DNA of 64,000 bases, taken from contig JACHMT010000003.1 in the NCBI GenBank assembly GCA_014208095.1, positions 620,001 to 684,000 on the forward strand. The letters run 5' to 3'. Numbering within the stretch: the stretch's first letter is position 1; each line of letters begins with the position of its first letter. This document shows positions 12,001-24,000 of the stretch, in pieces. This DNA is from Actinospineispora eucalypti (GTDB lineage Bacteria > Actinomycetota > Actinomycetes > Mycobacteriales > Pseudonocardiaceae). Position numbers and translations under genes: made by a program. The notes beneath the pieces are model-generated. The model worked only from the letters and a program-made list of their open reading frames with translations. It searched no databases and had not been told where the DNA came from.

Positions 12001-15000
12001 CGCGCGGGCTCCCGGTGCGGAAGGCCGGCACGACCCGCTCCTCGCGGGGCCCGCCGGTGCGGTTGGTCGGGCTGGGCTTCGCGGTCGGTGCGGTGCTGTG
12101 GCTGGTCCTGGGTCGCGACGCCGACACGGCGCACGGCGCGATGGGCATGGCCGGGCTGTTGCCGTTCGGCTGGCAGCGCGGCCGGGGGCAGCGGACGCCG
12201 GCGCCTGGTGACCAGGACGCGGCCGCGCGTTCGACGCTGCCCCGGGACTTCCGGCTGCTCTGGCGAGGCCGGGTGGCCAGCGAGGCCGGCTCGTCGGCCT
12301 CCTCCGTGGTGATGCCACTGCTCGCGGCCTGGTCGCTGCACGCGAGCACGCTGCAGGTCAGCCTGCTGGCCACGGTGACCTATGGCGCGGGTGTACTGGC
12401 CACCCTGCCGGCGGGTGTCCTGGCGAGCCGGGTCCGCAAACTTCCGCTGATGATCGGCGTCGAGTGGGCGCGGTTCGGGCTGACCCTGTACATCCCGCTC
12501 GGGGCGGCGTTCGGCGTGCTCACCCTGGGCCAGCTGTACCTGGTGGCCGGGGTGCTGGGCGCGTTGTTCGCGGTCTACTTCGTCGCGTCGCAGAGCTACG
12601 TGGCCGACGTGGTCCCGGACGAGGCGGCGCGGCCGGACGCCAACGGCCAGCTGATCTCCGGCGCCAGCACGGCCCGCGCCGTCGGTTCGGCGGTGGGCGG
12701 TGCCGTGGCCGGGGTGCTCGGCCCGGTCGGCGCGCTGCTCCTGGACCCGCTCTCGTACCTGTACAACGCGATCCTCCTGGGGCGGATCCACACGCCGAAC
12801 CAGAAGGGCAGCCGAACCTCGGTGCGCACCGGGCTGAAGTTCCTGTTCGGCCACCGGATCCTGCTCGCCCTGGCGCTGCACGACGGGTTCGCCAAGTTCT
12901 TCTACGGCGTCGTGTTCAGCGCCCAGGTGCTGTTTCTCACCCAGGTGCTGCACGCGCCGAGCTGGGCGGTCGGCGCGGTGCTCACCCTTGCGGTCGCCGG
13001 CGAGGTGCTCGGCGCCTGGTGGGGCCGCGTGGCCGTCAAGCGGTACCGCGGCGCCCGGCTGCTGCTGTGGGCGCCGCTGCTGTCCGGACCGTTGTTGCTG
13101 ATCTACCCGCTGAGCCCGGCCGGGTGGGCCGGACTCGTCGTCGCGGCGCTCGTCCTCGCGATCAACCCGCTGGTGACCCAGCTGCGGATGGCCACCAGGA
13201 GCACTTACCTGCAGAACACCGCCCCCGGCGAAGTGCGGGCGCACGTGATCGCGGTCAGCCGGCTGATCGGTGACCTCGGTACACCGTTCGGCGCGTTGCT
13301 GGGTGGGGCGCTCGGCACCGCGCTCGGGTTGCGACCGGCCGCGCTGGTGGGGATGGCCGGGGTCTGGGCGGCCTCCCTGGTTCTGGTGTTCTCCCCGCTG
13401 CGCGGCGCGAAGACCCTCCAGGACGCCGAGCGCAACTCCGACAAGTACGCGCGGGCACTGGTCCGCAAACGCGAGGCTCGGGCGTCCGCCAAGGTCCGCA
13501 AGCGTCTCGCGCGGGCGTTCACCGAGGTCGGCCGGGGCGGCCAGGGCGTGTGGTCGTTCACCGGCCCGGCCGGTGAGCTGCTGGTCGACCCGGACCTGCC
13601 GAAGAAGCTGGCCGGCGACCCGGAATCGGAGGAAGCACTGCGCGACGACCCGGCGTCACGCGAGCGGCTGGTCACCTGGTGGCTGTCGGCGGGCCGCCGC
13701 CCGGTGCTCGAGGTGGACCGGCTGCGGGTCTACTCGGCGACCGCCGACGGCCAGCACGTACTGCTGGTGCGGTCGGACGCGGAGCTGCTGTTCGTCCTGC
13801 CCACCGGCGAGCGGGTGCGCGAAGCCCACCAGGCGTGGGCGGCCATGGTCGCCGGCCTGCCCCGGTACCCCAACACGCGGGAACCCGATTGGCCGACGCA
13901 CCAGTGGCAGGCCGAGCGCGCCCGGGTCGCGCCCGCACGCCTGGGCACGGACGCCCTGCCCGAGGACGAGGTGCTGGCCTGGGTGCTGCGGCCGGACGGC
14001 ACCGGCTGGTTCGTGCCGGTCGATGTGCGCAACCACCCGGACATCCGGCACACCGTCGCGGCGGGCGGCGGCGAGATCCTGGCCGGCGGCGAGATCCAGC
14101 TGGGGCGGATCGTCGGCACCCCGGTAGCCACCCGGTTCAACGTGCGGACCCGCTATCATGCGGGGAACGGCCCGCATCAGAACCGGCTGGTGTACGCCGT
14201 GGGACGGGCGCTCCTCGCCCTGCACGGCATCACGGTCGCTCCCGATGCGGTCGGCGGCCACTTCCAACGCCGGTGGCTCGGCCAGGCTGGCTTCGCCCAG
14301 TTGGGTGTGCTGCTCGCGGTGGCCGCCGCCGGCCCCGCGCTGGCCGTGCTCACCGCGTTGCCGAGCCACGCCGCGGTAGCCGGCGCGGTGGCTGCCGCGC
14401 TCGCTGCCGGGGTGCTCGCCGCCATGCGGTGGTTGCGCGGGGAGAAGCGACCGACGGCGGCTCGCTTCCTGGCCGGTGCCGTGCTCCTGCCGCTTGCCTG
14501 GGTGCGGCCGCACTGGGCACTCGGCGCCGGGCTCGCCGCGGCCATCGCCTGGGTGTGGCGCACGCTCATATCGCCGCCGGCCGGGCCGCCCGGATCCGGC
14601 CGGGAACATGCTCTGCCGCTTGTGGCGCGGCTGGTTCGGCGCGGGCTGGCCATGCTCGGGCGCGGGGCTCGTACCGGTGGGCGGGGCCATGACCACCCGC
14701 TGGCCTGGTACCTGGACGACGGTCAGGAACTCGCCGTTCGGTGGGTCCTGCCAACGGTGCGGCGGGTGCGTTCGGTCCGCCAGGACGAGTACGGCTGGTC
14801 GACCGCGCGCGGGCCGCCGCCGGTGGTGGAGATGGTGTCTGCCGCGCACCTGGCCGAGCTGATCGACGGCGACGGCGCGCAGATCGCGGCGAACCTGATC
14901 GCCTACACGCTCCGCGACGTCATCTACGTGCTGGACGCGGCCTGGTACGGGCTGAACGACGCTCAGCGGAAGCTGGTGATCGACCACGAAGTCGACCCGG

Positions 15001-18000
15001 GCGCCGACCACGACGTGCACGCCCGCCGGACGCTCGAGCGCCTCATCACGCTCGCGGACCGCCGGCCGGGCATCGGTGAGCTGCTGCCGCACAGCGCCGC
15101 CGAAATCCAGGCCCGGGCCGGCCAGCTCGGTGTCGCATTCGTGGCGTACCTGGCCACCCGCACCTACGGCGGGTTGCGGCTGCGCGACGCCAGCCGGGGC
15201 GAGTACGCCGGGCCGGCCTACCTGGCGCTGCCGGTGCGGATGGAGGTGCTCGACGGGGACACCGCCGGCGGAGCCGGCGTGCTGGGTCGGGCGCCCAGTT
15301 TGGCGCCCGACGGGGACACCGCCGGCGGGCGGGTGGTCGGCGCGGTCTCTGTGCAGTTCGAACGCCAGGCGCACGGAGTCCTGCGCCTGGACCTGACCAA
15401 CTGGCACCTGGATCGGTCCGCGCAGGGCAACGGGTTCGGCGGCGCGCTGCTGTGGACGCTGGAGGACTGGCTGGCCGACTCCGGCGGCGGCGTCATGGGC
15501 GTGCGGGGCAGCGGCGCCGGGCGGTACTTTTTCGCCACCCACGGCTTCGAATGGCTGCCCGGCGCGGAGCACCAGGCCAAGGCGGCGCTGCGCCAGCTCA
15601 TGGCAGAAAAGCATCTGGTCGACGCCGAGGCGAAGATCCAGCCTGACCCGCGCCTGGCGCGAGAGAGCACGGCCGCGGAGGACGTGCTGCGCCGGGCACG
15701 CACCCACCGATTCGGCGAGCCGGGATATCCGACGCCGCGTGAGATCGCGATGGCCGGCTGGCCCGGCGAGCTGGGCGCCGGCGTCAGCTGGATCGGCAAG
15801 CGCGCGATGCGGACCACGGCCGCCGGCGTGGACACCTACTTCCAGGGCGAGAAGCGGGTCCCAGCGCATTCCTCGCCACCCAGCCCTCTCCGAGGTGGCG
15901 GGCGTGGCAGCCTGCGTGCGCACGCCGGGCTGGGGTTGGCCGCGGTGTTCGGGCTCGGCCACTGGTCCGGGTTCGGCCTGGTCCCCGACGGTCGTTTCGG
16001 CGCGCTGCTGGTCGCGGTTTCGGCGGGCGGCGTGCTGATCGTGCGGCGGCTGCTGACCGATTACCTCGCACGGCGTGCCCGGGGGCCTCCGCTGGCCCAG
16101 GAACGCCGCTGGTTGGGCCGGATCGCCAAGGCTCTGGTGTTTGTCGGGGTCGCCGCGGTGTGGCTGGTCGCCCCGTTCGTCAGCCCGGCCGCGGCGGATG
16201 CTCGGCCGCCCGCGCAGGCCGCCGCGGTTGTCGTCGAGCGCGCCCAGGCCCCGCCCGGTGGCCAGGACATGGACCGGGCGGCTCTGGCCCGGCGGGTGCG
16301 CGCGGTGATCACCCGCGCGAACCAGCTCGATCTCCGGATCGACTCGCTGGGCTATCTGGACCTGGAATCGCGGGCCAGCGCCTTGAAACTGCGTGCGGAG
16401 GACTTCTCCGATGACGCGGACTCGCGGCGGATCAGCGCGGCCGCCCAGCGGATCGTCGACCGGACGGTCAGCCCGCTCCCCGAGGACCTGTACCCGAGTT
16501 CGCTGTCCTACATGTTGGGGCTCATCGACGACCCCTCGAACGACGCGGCCGGTCTGGCGTTGGAGGTCCGCCGCCTCGAGAGATCTCTGGGCGAGGCCAG
16601 CACCAGTGTGGATCGCTACGCCGGCGAGGAGCCGACGGTACGGGCGGAGCTGGAACGGTTGGAGGACGAGCAGCAGGGCCGAGAAACCCGCCGGCGAGTG
16701 ATCGTCTGGGCGCTCGTGTTGGGCGCGCCCGGGGCGATCGCGGGCCTCTGGTGGGGTGCCCAATACCGGTCCGTCAAGCGTCGGGAGGCGGAAGATCGGC
16801 TGCTTCGGCTGTCGTGGAAGGTGGCCGAGCTTCCGGACGACGCCGCCGGCAGCATGGCGCGGGGTTCGCTCGGCGAGGCGGCGACCGAGCTGGACCAGCT
16901 GGCCGCCGCGCTCGAGAAGCTCGCGGGTTTCGCCGACCCGCGCCGGGGGTCGCTCGACGTACCGGCCTCGCTGGAGAAGGGGCGCGCGGATCTGGCCCGG
17001 CTGCTCCGGCTGCACGCGGTGTTGGCCGAGGCGACCGGTGAGGCCGCGGTGTCGGAGGAGTTCTGGCGGCGGGCGTGGCAGGTGCTGGCCGAGACCGATC
17101 GGCCGGGGGAACGGCGCGAACTGGGTGAGCGGTTGTTCCTCGCCCTGGCCGGGGCGGTGGATCGCACCGACACCGAGACCGGACAGTGGCATTTCCTGCG
17201 TTCGTCAGGTCGGGTCAACGAGCTATTCGCCGTGGCCGGATCGCCCTCGGTGCCGGCGTGGCTGACCGAGTACTGGTCGTCCGCGACGGTGGCGCAGCGG
17301 CTGCGGTTCGCGGTCGAGTTCTACCGCGAGGCCATCGACCTGCGTGCGGTCGGGCTCCGGATCGACGCGCTGCAGTCTACGGGGCGGTACCACTTCGAGA
17401 CCTTCAAGAGATACACCAACAGCCTGCGGGAGATCACCGGGCGGGCACACAGCTCGGCGGCGGTTGCCGGGGCGGTGCAGCTGCTGGCGGCCCGGGCCGG
17501 CACCCGGCTGGTCGAAGCCTGGGAGACGCACTCGATCGCCCACGACCCGTCGCTCACGAAGGGACCGACGCCAGAGTTGTGGATGCGGGCGTGGATGGTG
17601 CTCTCGACGGTGCTGGAGGCGCCGTTCGCCGAGAAGCCCGCGCTGCACCGCGATCTGCTGCGCAAGCTGATCGCGGCGGCGCCGGTACCGATGAACCTGG
17701 GTGACCTCGACGACGCCGGGCACCGAGCGGCGGTGCAGGAGCTGTTGTCGGCGTTGGACTCGGCCTGGCTGGCCGACGCGCTCGCCCGGGCGCGGATGTC
17801 ACACGGCCCGGAGTGGTTGTACGACCGGGCGTGGGAACGGCTGTCGGCGCGCAACCGGCTCACGCTCGCACTGCTGGTGGCGGTCTCAGGCAACGCCGAC
17901 TGGGTGGCCGAACTACCCAAGCGGCGCCGCACCGAACACCAGCTGCTCGGGTTGATCATGCTGTTCACCGAGCCGCACATGGACCCGTATCGAGAGTCGT

Positions 18001-21000
18001 TGCTCGGGTTGCTGGCCGAGCTGCCCGGTCGGGAGTCGCGTTCGGACCGTGCGCAGTTCCTGGGCGCGTGGACCACCCTCGTCTCGGCGATGGAATGGAC
18101 CGTGCCGGTCATCGAACTCGACCCGACCGAGGCTTCAGCACGGTCGAGAAACCGGTGGGTTACCGCCGTGCTTAACCGCCCCCGCCCACAGGAACTTGCC
18201 GTGCCCGAGCTGCTGGAACGGGTCCGCGCCCAGCTGGCGGCGCGCCCACCGCCGGACCGCCCCGGGGTGATGGAACGCACTGCGGTCGAGCTGGAGCGGC
18301 GCGCCCGCGCCGCCGCGGAAGCGTCCCTGGGTGCCCGGCTGGATCCCGGCCTGCCGCTGCGGCTGGAGATCGGCTCCGAGGAATTCAACGCCCTGGTGCG
18401 CTACCTGCCGGTCAGCCATGCCACCTACCGCAAGCTGATGGGCCGGTGGCTGGAGGAATGGCAGCGCACCGGTGACCGGGCCGCCGCGGCCGCTGTGTGG
18501 GACGCCGCCTGGCGGGAATGGCTACCGGCCGCATCACGGCAGGTCATCGCGCGCGTGGAAGCCCCCGACGAGATGACCTGGCGTGACCCCGACGGCCAGG
18601 AGTTCACCGTCGGGGTGTCCCGCGACCCGATCGAGATCATGCACCTGGGCCACGGCAGCTCGTCCTGCCTGTGCCTAGTCAAGGGCGGGCGCCGGGACGA
18701 CACCCAAGCCCACTTGCTGCATCCCAGGATCGCGGTCGTCTACGTCCGCAACCACGTGGCGAACGAACCCGACCTGCGCGTCGTCCGCATCACCGTGTTC
18801 GTCACCGACAAGGGGATCATCCCGACCAGCCGTCTCTACAAGTGGGGCAAGGGCGAGTTCACCGACGCATTCGCCACCTACCTGAAGGCCTGGGCCGACC
18901 ACACCGGACGCCCCCTGCTGGCCAGCACCAACGAGAAGATGCCCAAGATCCTCGATGGGCAGAGCGAAACGGTCGAGCTCACGCTGGACTTCCCCACACC
19001 GGGCGTACCCGCCCACAAGATCTGGCTCGACCTCACCTGGCAGACCTTCACCATGCCCACCAAGGTGACCTGGAACCTCCGCCGCTACACCCCACACACC
19101 CAGGCGCCCACCGACACCGATGGTGCCCCGGCCGAAACTGGAACCGAAACCGAAGCCACCCCGGTGGCGGCGCCCCGACGCGGGCCACTGGCGCGCATAC
19201 GCGCCGCGCTGGCGGTGTCCATCTGGGTCCGCCGGGTTGTTCTGGCCGCTGTGACCACCTTTGCGTCATGGCTGGTCGTCGTGCCGGCGGCGGCTGATCC
19301 CGGTGGGGTGACCGGTGCGCTCGGGGTGCCGGGTTGGTCGCTGGTGGCCTCGGGTGCGCTCTTCGGCGTCTCGGCGGTGCTGGCCGGGCTCGCCTGGGTG
19401 ATCAACCGCCGGGGCCCGCCGCCCGCCGAGCCGGCTCCGGGCACGAGCGCGGCCATCTTCCAAGGGTTCTTGCCCGGCGAGGAGTCGGCGTTGCGCACGG
19501 TGCTGCAGCAGGCATGGCACGAAGACCTGGCACGTCCGGTGGATCCGGACCGCCTGCCGGGCGCACCGCATGATCCGCCGGGGACGGTGGTGCTGATCCC
19601 GGGTGAGTACCTGCGGCAGCGGGGCCTGAGCCGGCTCGCAGACCGCCTCGGCGCCTACACCCTGTGGATCGACGGCAACCCGGTGCTCGTCGTCACCGAG
19701 GAGATTCTCGCCGTCCGTTCGCGGCACCAACCGGACCGGATTCGTCCGGGTGAAGTCGTCTGGGTCCGCCAGGCGGCGCCGACCAAGCCCGGGCGACGTG
19801 GTGATCACGGTGCCGCCCGGCCGGGCGTGCTGGTTGCGCTGGCGGTGGTGCCCGTGCTCGGCGGCCTGTTGGCCCAGGCACCGGTGCTCGGCGCGGCCGC
19901 CGCCGCGCTGGCCGTGGTGGCGTTCGCCGTCGTCCGCGCGGTTCGCCGACACGGTGCCGCACCGGACCACGTCGGCCGGGTGACGATGCGCGGCAAGGGC
20001 GGCGGCCGGATCGGCCGGGGGTCCGCGGTGTGGATCGGCAACGGGATGGCGATCAGCGCCGCGCATGTGGTCAGGGGTTGGCCGGCGGATTCGTTCTTCG
20101 TGGACGGCAAACCTGTCCTGGGCATGGTCATGCTGCGGCCGGGGCAGTTCGGATCACCCGACGACGTGGCGCTGGCCCGGCATGCCGTCGCGCATGCCCG
20201 CCTCGAGGTGGGGCTCGGGGAAGTCGTCGACCTGGTTCTCCTGATCACCACGGCCGGACCTGCCAAGTCGAGGTCGGCCGCCCGGCCGGCTCCCCGCATC
20301 GGTGAGTCCCTCACCGTCACCGGCTTCCCCTGGGGGCGCCTGACCACCCGCCGCGGCCCGGTTGTCCGCGTCCGTGACGGCCACTACCGCGTGGCCGCGT
20401 ACCTGGGTCCGGGTGCCTCCGGCGGGCCCGCTCTCGACGGCGATGACGGCATCGGCGGAATCGTGTCCTTCAGCAACGCGGGTGCTGGCTCCACGACTGT
20501 CGTCGCGGCACCGGTGGTCGCCGGCTTCGCGGTCAGCGCGTTGCGGCATTTCTTCAACTTGCCGTCGCTGATCCGGGTGTTGTTCGGCGAGGAAGCGCAG
20601 GACAACGGGCTGAGCCTGACCTGGATCCAGGCCAGTCTGGCCCATCTGCACGGTGTTTCCCTGTCCCTGCCGGCCGTGCGACGGCTGATCCGCGGCATGG
20701 AAGGCTTCACGGTCGAAGGGCCGGACGCCGTGCGCCGGGGCGGCACAGTCGCGCCGTCGGCGGAGACGGTGTCTGTGCGGGACCTGCGGCGCGCGGTTGC
20801 GTGGGCACGGCTCCGGCAACTGGTTCGGCGGCCGGCGGTGGTTGCCGTCGGCCGAGTTGCCGCCGGTAGGGTCGCCGCCGGCTCGGTGGTCGCGCTGCCT
20901 GCCTGGGCATGGCCGCTGAAGGTGGTGGCCGTCGCTGGGTTCGCGCTGGTCTCCGGTGGGGCGCTGGCGTGGCTGAAGGGCGGGGGAGGGGCTCGCTCAC

Positions 21001-24000
21001 CGCCGGTGGATATCGACGCGCTGCTGGGACGGGCGCGGAAAAAGCTGGTCGCGAAGCGGTTCGGGCCGGCCGACAAGCTTCTCAATGAAGTCCGGTCCGC
21101 CGGCGTCGGCCGGATGACCGAGCAGCGCCTGCGGCGATTCACCGCGACGCACCGCGCACGACTGCTGATGGTCTATCGGCCACGGGGTCAGTTGTCCCTG
21201 TCCGCGTGGTGGCGGCTGGCCTGGCCGTTGTTGGGTGAGCTGGCGAAGACTCCCGCCGCGCACCGCGACGCGCTGGACGACCTGCTGCTCAACAGGATGC
21301 GGCACAACCTGGAGCACGGGGATTTCGACGCCGGGCCGTACTGGGACTTCCTTGCCGCCGCCGACTGGGTACACCTCGGGCAGGGCGCGCGCTGGGCCGA
21401 GCGAACCGTCCGGGAGCGGCTGGCGCTCGGGCTGTGGCAGGCGACGACCGGCCCGGGCGTCCCGGCGATCCCGGTCGCCGACCGGGCGACGCTGCTCGGG
21501 CTGGTCGGGCTGTGGCTGCGCGACCGGCGGGTCCCGGAGTACATGCCGGTGTGGCCGCGCGACGGGGAGACCGCCGCGCTGCGGGCACTGCTGAGCGCCG
21601 CCGCCGACGAGCTGGTCAAGGGCCGCACCAAGCACGCCGCCCGGTTGCTCGCCGTCGTGCAGGTCGGGATGCGCCGGGTGGAGCAGCCGGACGAGGAGCT
21701 TGACCGCCTGCTCACCGCGGTCAGCTATGCCGTCGAGGCCGCCGCGGCGGACGCCAGGACGACCCGCCCTGGGCAGTACCTGCCCAGTTGGGGCGCGGTT
21801 CTGCTGACCTTCGGGTTCTCGATGCTGGCCAAGATGCTGGCCATCAAACCGGGGCTGCGCCGGTCGCTGCCCGAGCCCTTCGACCTGTTCTCGCATGCCG
21901 GCAACCTCGGGGGTGGTTGGGCGGTGGGCATGCTGGCGGTCTTCGTCGGCTACTTCGTCCTGCGGACCGGCCGGGGATACCTCACCGGCGACCGCCTGCA
22001 CGCCTTCCGCGCCCGGTGGGTGCCCGGGGTGCTGCTGTTCACCGCCGCGATCAACGCGTTCACCGAGGTGCGGTGGATGGTTGAGAATGTCGGCGTTGCG
22101 CACGCACTGTTCGGGCCGCACACCGTGGCCGACCCCCTCGACCTGGTCTACAGCGTCGCGATCGCGGGCTTGGTGGCGGCCTTCAGCTGGCGCGAGCAGG
22201 ACGTCCGCGGCGCTGGGGAACCGGCCAACGGCGTGCTCCTGGCGGGCGCGCTCGACCGGCGCCAGCTGGCGCGGTTCGAGGCGGTGCTGCCCGGGTTGGT
22301 CCGGCACGCGACGGTGCGGCCGGCGCGCGACGGGCAGTGGCCGGTGCTCGAGATTCCGCGCAACCGGGCGGTGCGGGCGCAGCTGCGTGACGCCGGCCTG
22401 AAGGACGTCGCGGTCCCGCCGTTGACCTACCACTGGGCGGATCGCGGCCAGCTCGTGAAGATCGTTGCGCCAAGGGTCGCGCGTCGGGCGGGTGGCCTGA
22501 CGCAGCGGGCCGCGCGTTGGGTGGGCCGCCTGGCGAAGCGGGCCCCGGGCGCGCGGGCGCGCGGCGGCAAATGGGTCCGGGTGCCGCGAATGCGGGTGCT
22601 CGGCCTGGCCTCCGAGCGGCTGCTGGGCGTGACGCTCGCCGCCGGGGTACTCGCCGGCGTCACGCTGAACGTGCTCGGCGCGGGATGGGTGCCGGTGGCG
22701 CTCGGCTTCACCGCTGCCTTGGCGTCCATCCTGGTGCCGGCCTGGCGGGCGGAACCGGTCGAGGGACGGCCCGGCTACGGGTGGGCGCGGCTGTTCGGCT
22801 GGCTGGGCTACCAGCTGTGGATCACGCTGCCCACCCTGGTCTACGGCGTGGGCAGCGGGATGTGGGTCGGCGGCGTGCTGGGCTGGCTGGTCCGGGGCAT
22901 CGCGTGGCGGTGGGGCAACCTGACCAGGAACCCGTTGGTGTTCCCGTCGGGAGCGAAGGTCATCCGGGTGCCGGTGGTCGATCCGGTCTGGTTGACCCGT
23001 CCGGGTGTGCTGGCCGGCGCCGCCGCGTTTGCCGGTGTCGCGGTGCTGGTCGCCGTCGGGTACGGGGTGCGCCTTCTGGTCCGCCGCCCGGGCACCGGGT
23101 ACGGAGCGCGGAGCGGCGCGATCGCGGTGGAGTTGCCGGCCGGTCGCCCGGTCGCGCAGATTCCCGACGAGCACGCCGCCGCGAAAACCGCCGTGGCCGA
23201 GTTACTCGCCGAGCTGCGGCCGGCCCCGCTCGTCCCGGGCCACCCCGACCACCGGCTGGCCGATCCCGAGGGCCGGTGGGCCGCGCACCACGTGCCGTTC
23301 TACGTACTGCCCGGGCTGAACCGCCGCTACGCCTCACGGGTCGCCCGGCGCACCGCGCTGATCATGTTCGTGGCGCCGGAACCGGACGGGGCGCCGGCGG
23401 TGTTCATCGACCCGTTGACGCTGGCCAGGCTGCACCGATTGGACTCGTGGGAGCGGGCGCTGCTGGCCGAACGGGAGCTGGCCCGCATCCGCCAACCGGA
23501 GCTGCCCGAGCAGGCGATCCAGGCACTGCCGATGCCGGAACCGGCCCGGTTGCGCCTCCTGGTCGGCAACCCCAACCCGGGGGTGCGCAGGGCCAGGGCC
23601 AGCGACGACCTGGCGACGGCGGTCGAGCTGGCCGCGTCCGTGGCCGACCACCTGGCGAACGCGTCGGGGCGCACCATGCGGGTGGAGCGGCTGCTGGACC
23701 GGATCGCCGGCGACATCCACGACCTGGAGGCGGCGGTCGGGCTGCACCCCTGGCTGCACATCGACGACGTGGCGGCGCGGCTGCTGCCGCTCACGCCGCC
23801 GGTGACGCCCGCCGTCGCCCCGATCGTTTCCCCGGTCACCAGGCCACCCGCCGAGCCCGCCGGCGGCCCGGCCGCAATCACGGTAGTACCGGCGTTCGGC
23901 CGCGCCCACCTGGAACCCGTGACCGAACGAGATGGCGCCGGCGCCCGGATACATCAGGCAATCGAGCTGTACCTGGAGATGCTGGACGAGGCCGGGTTGC

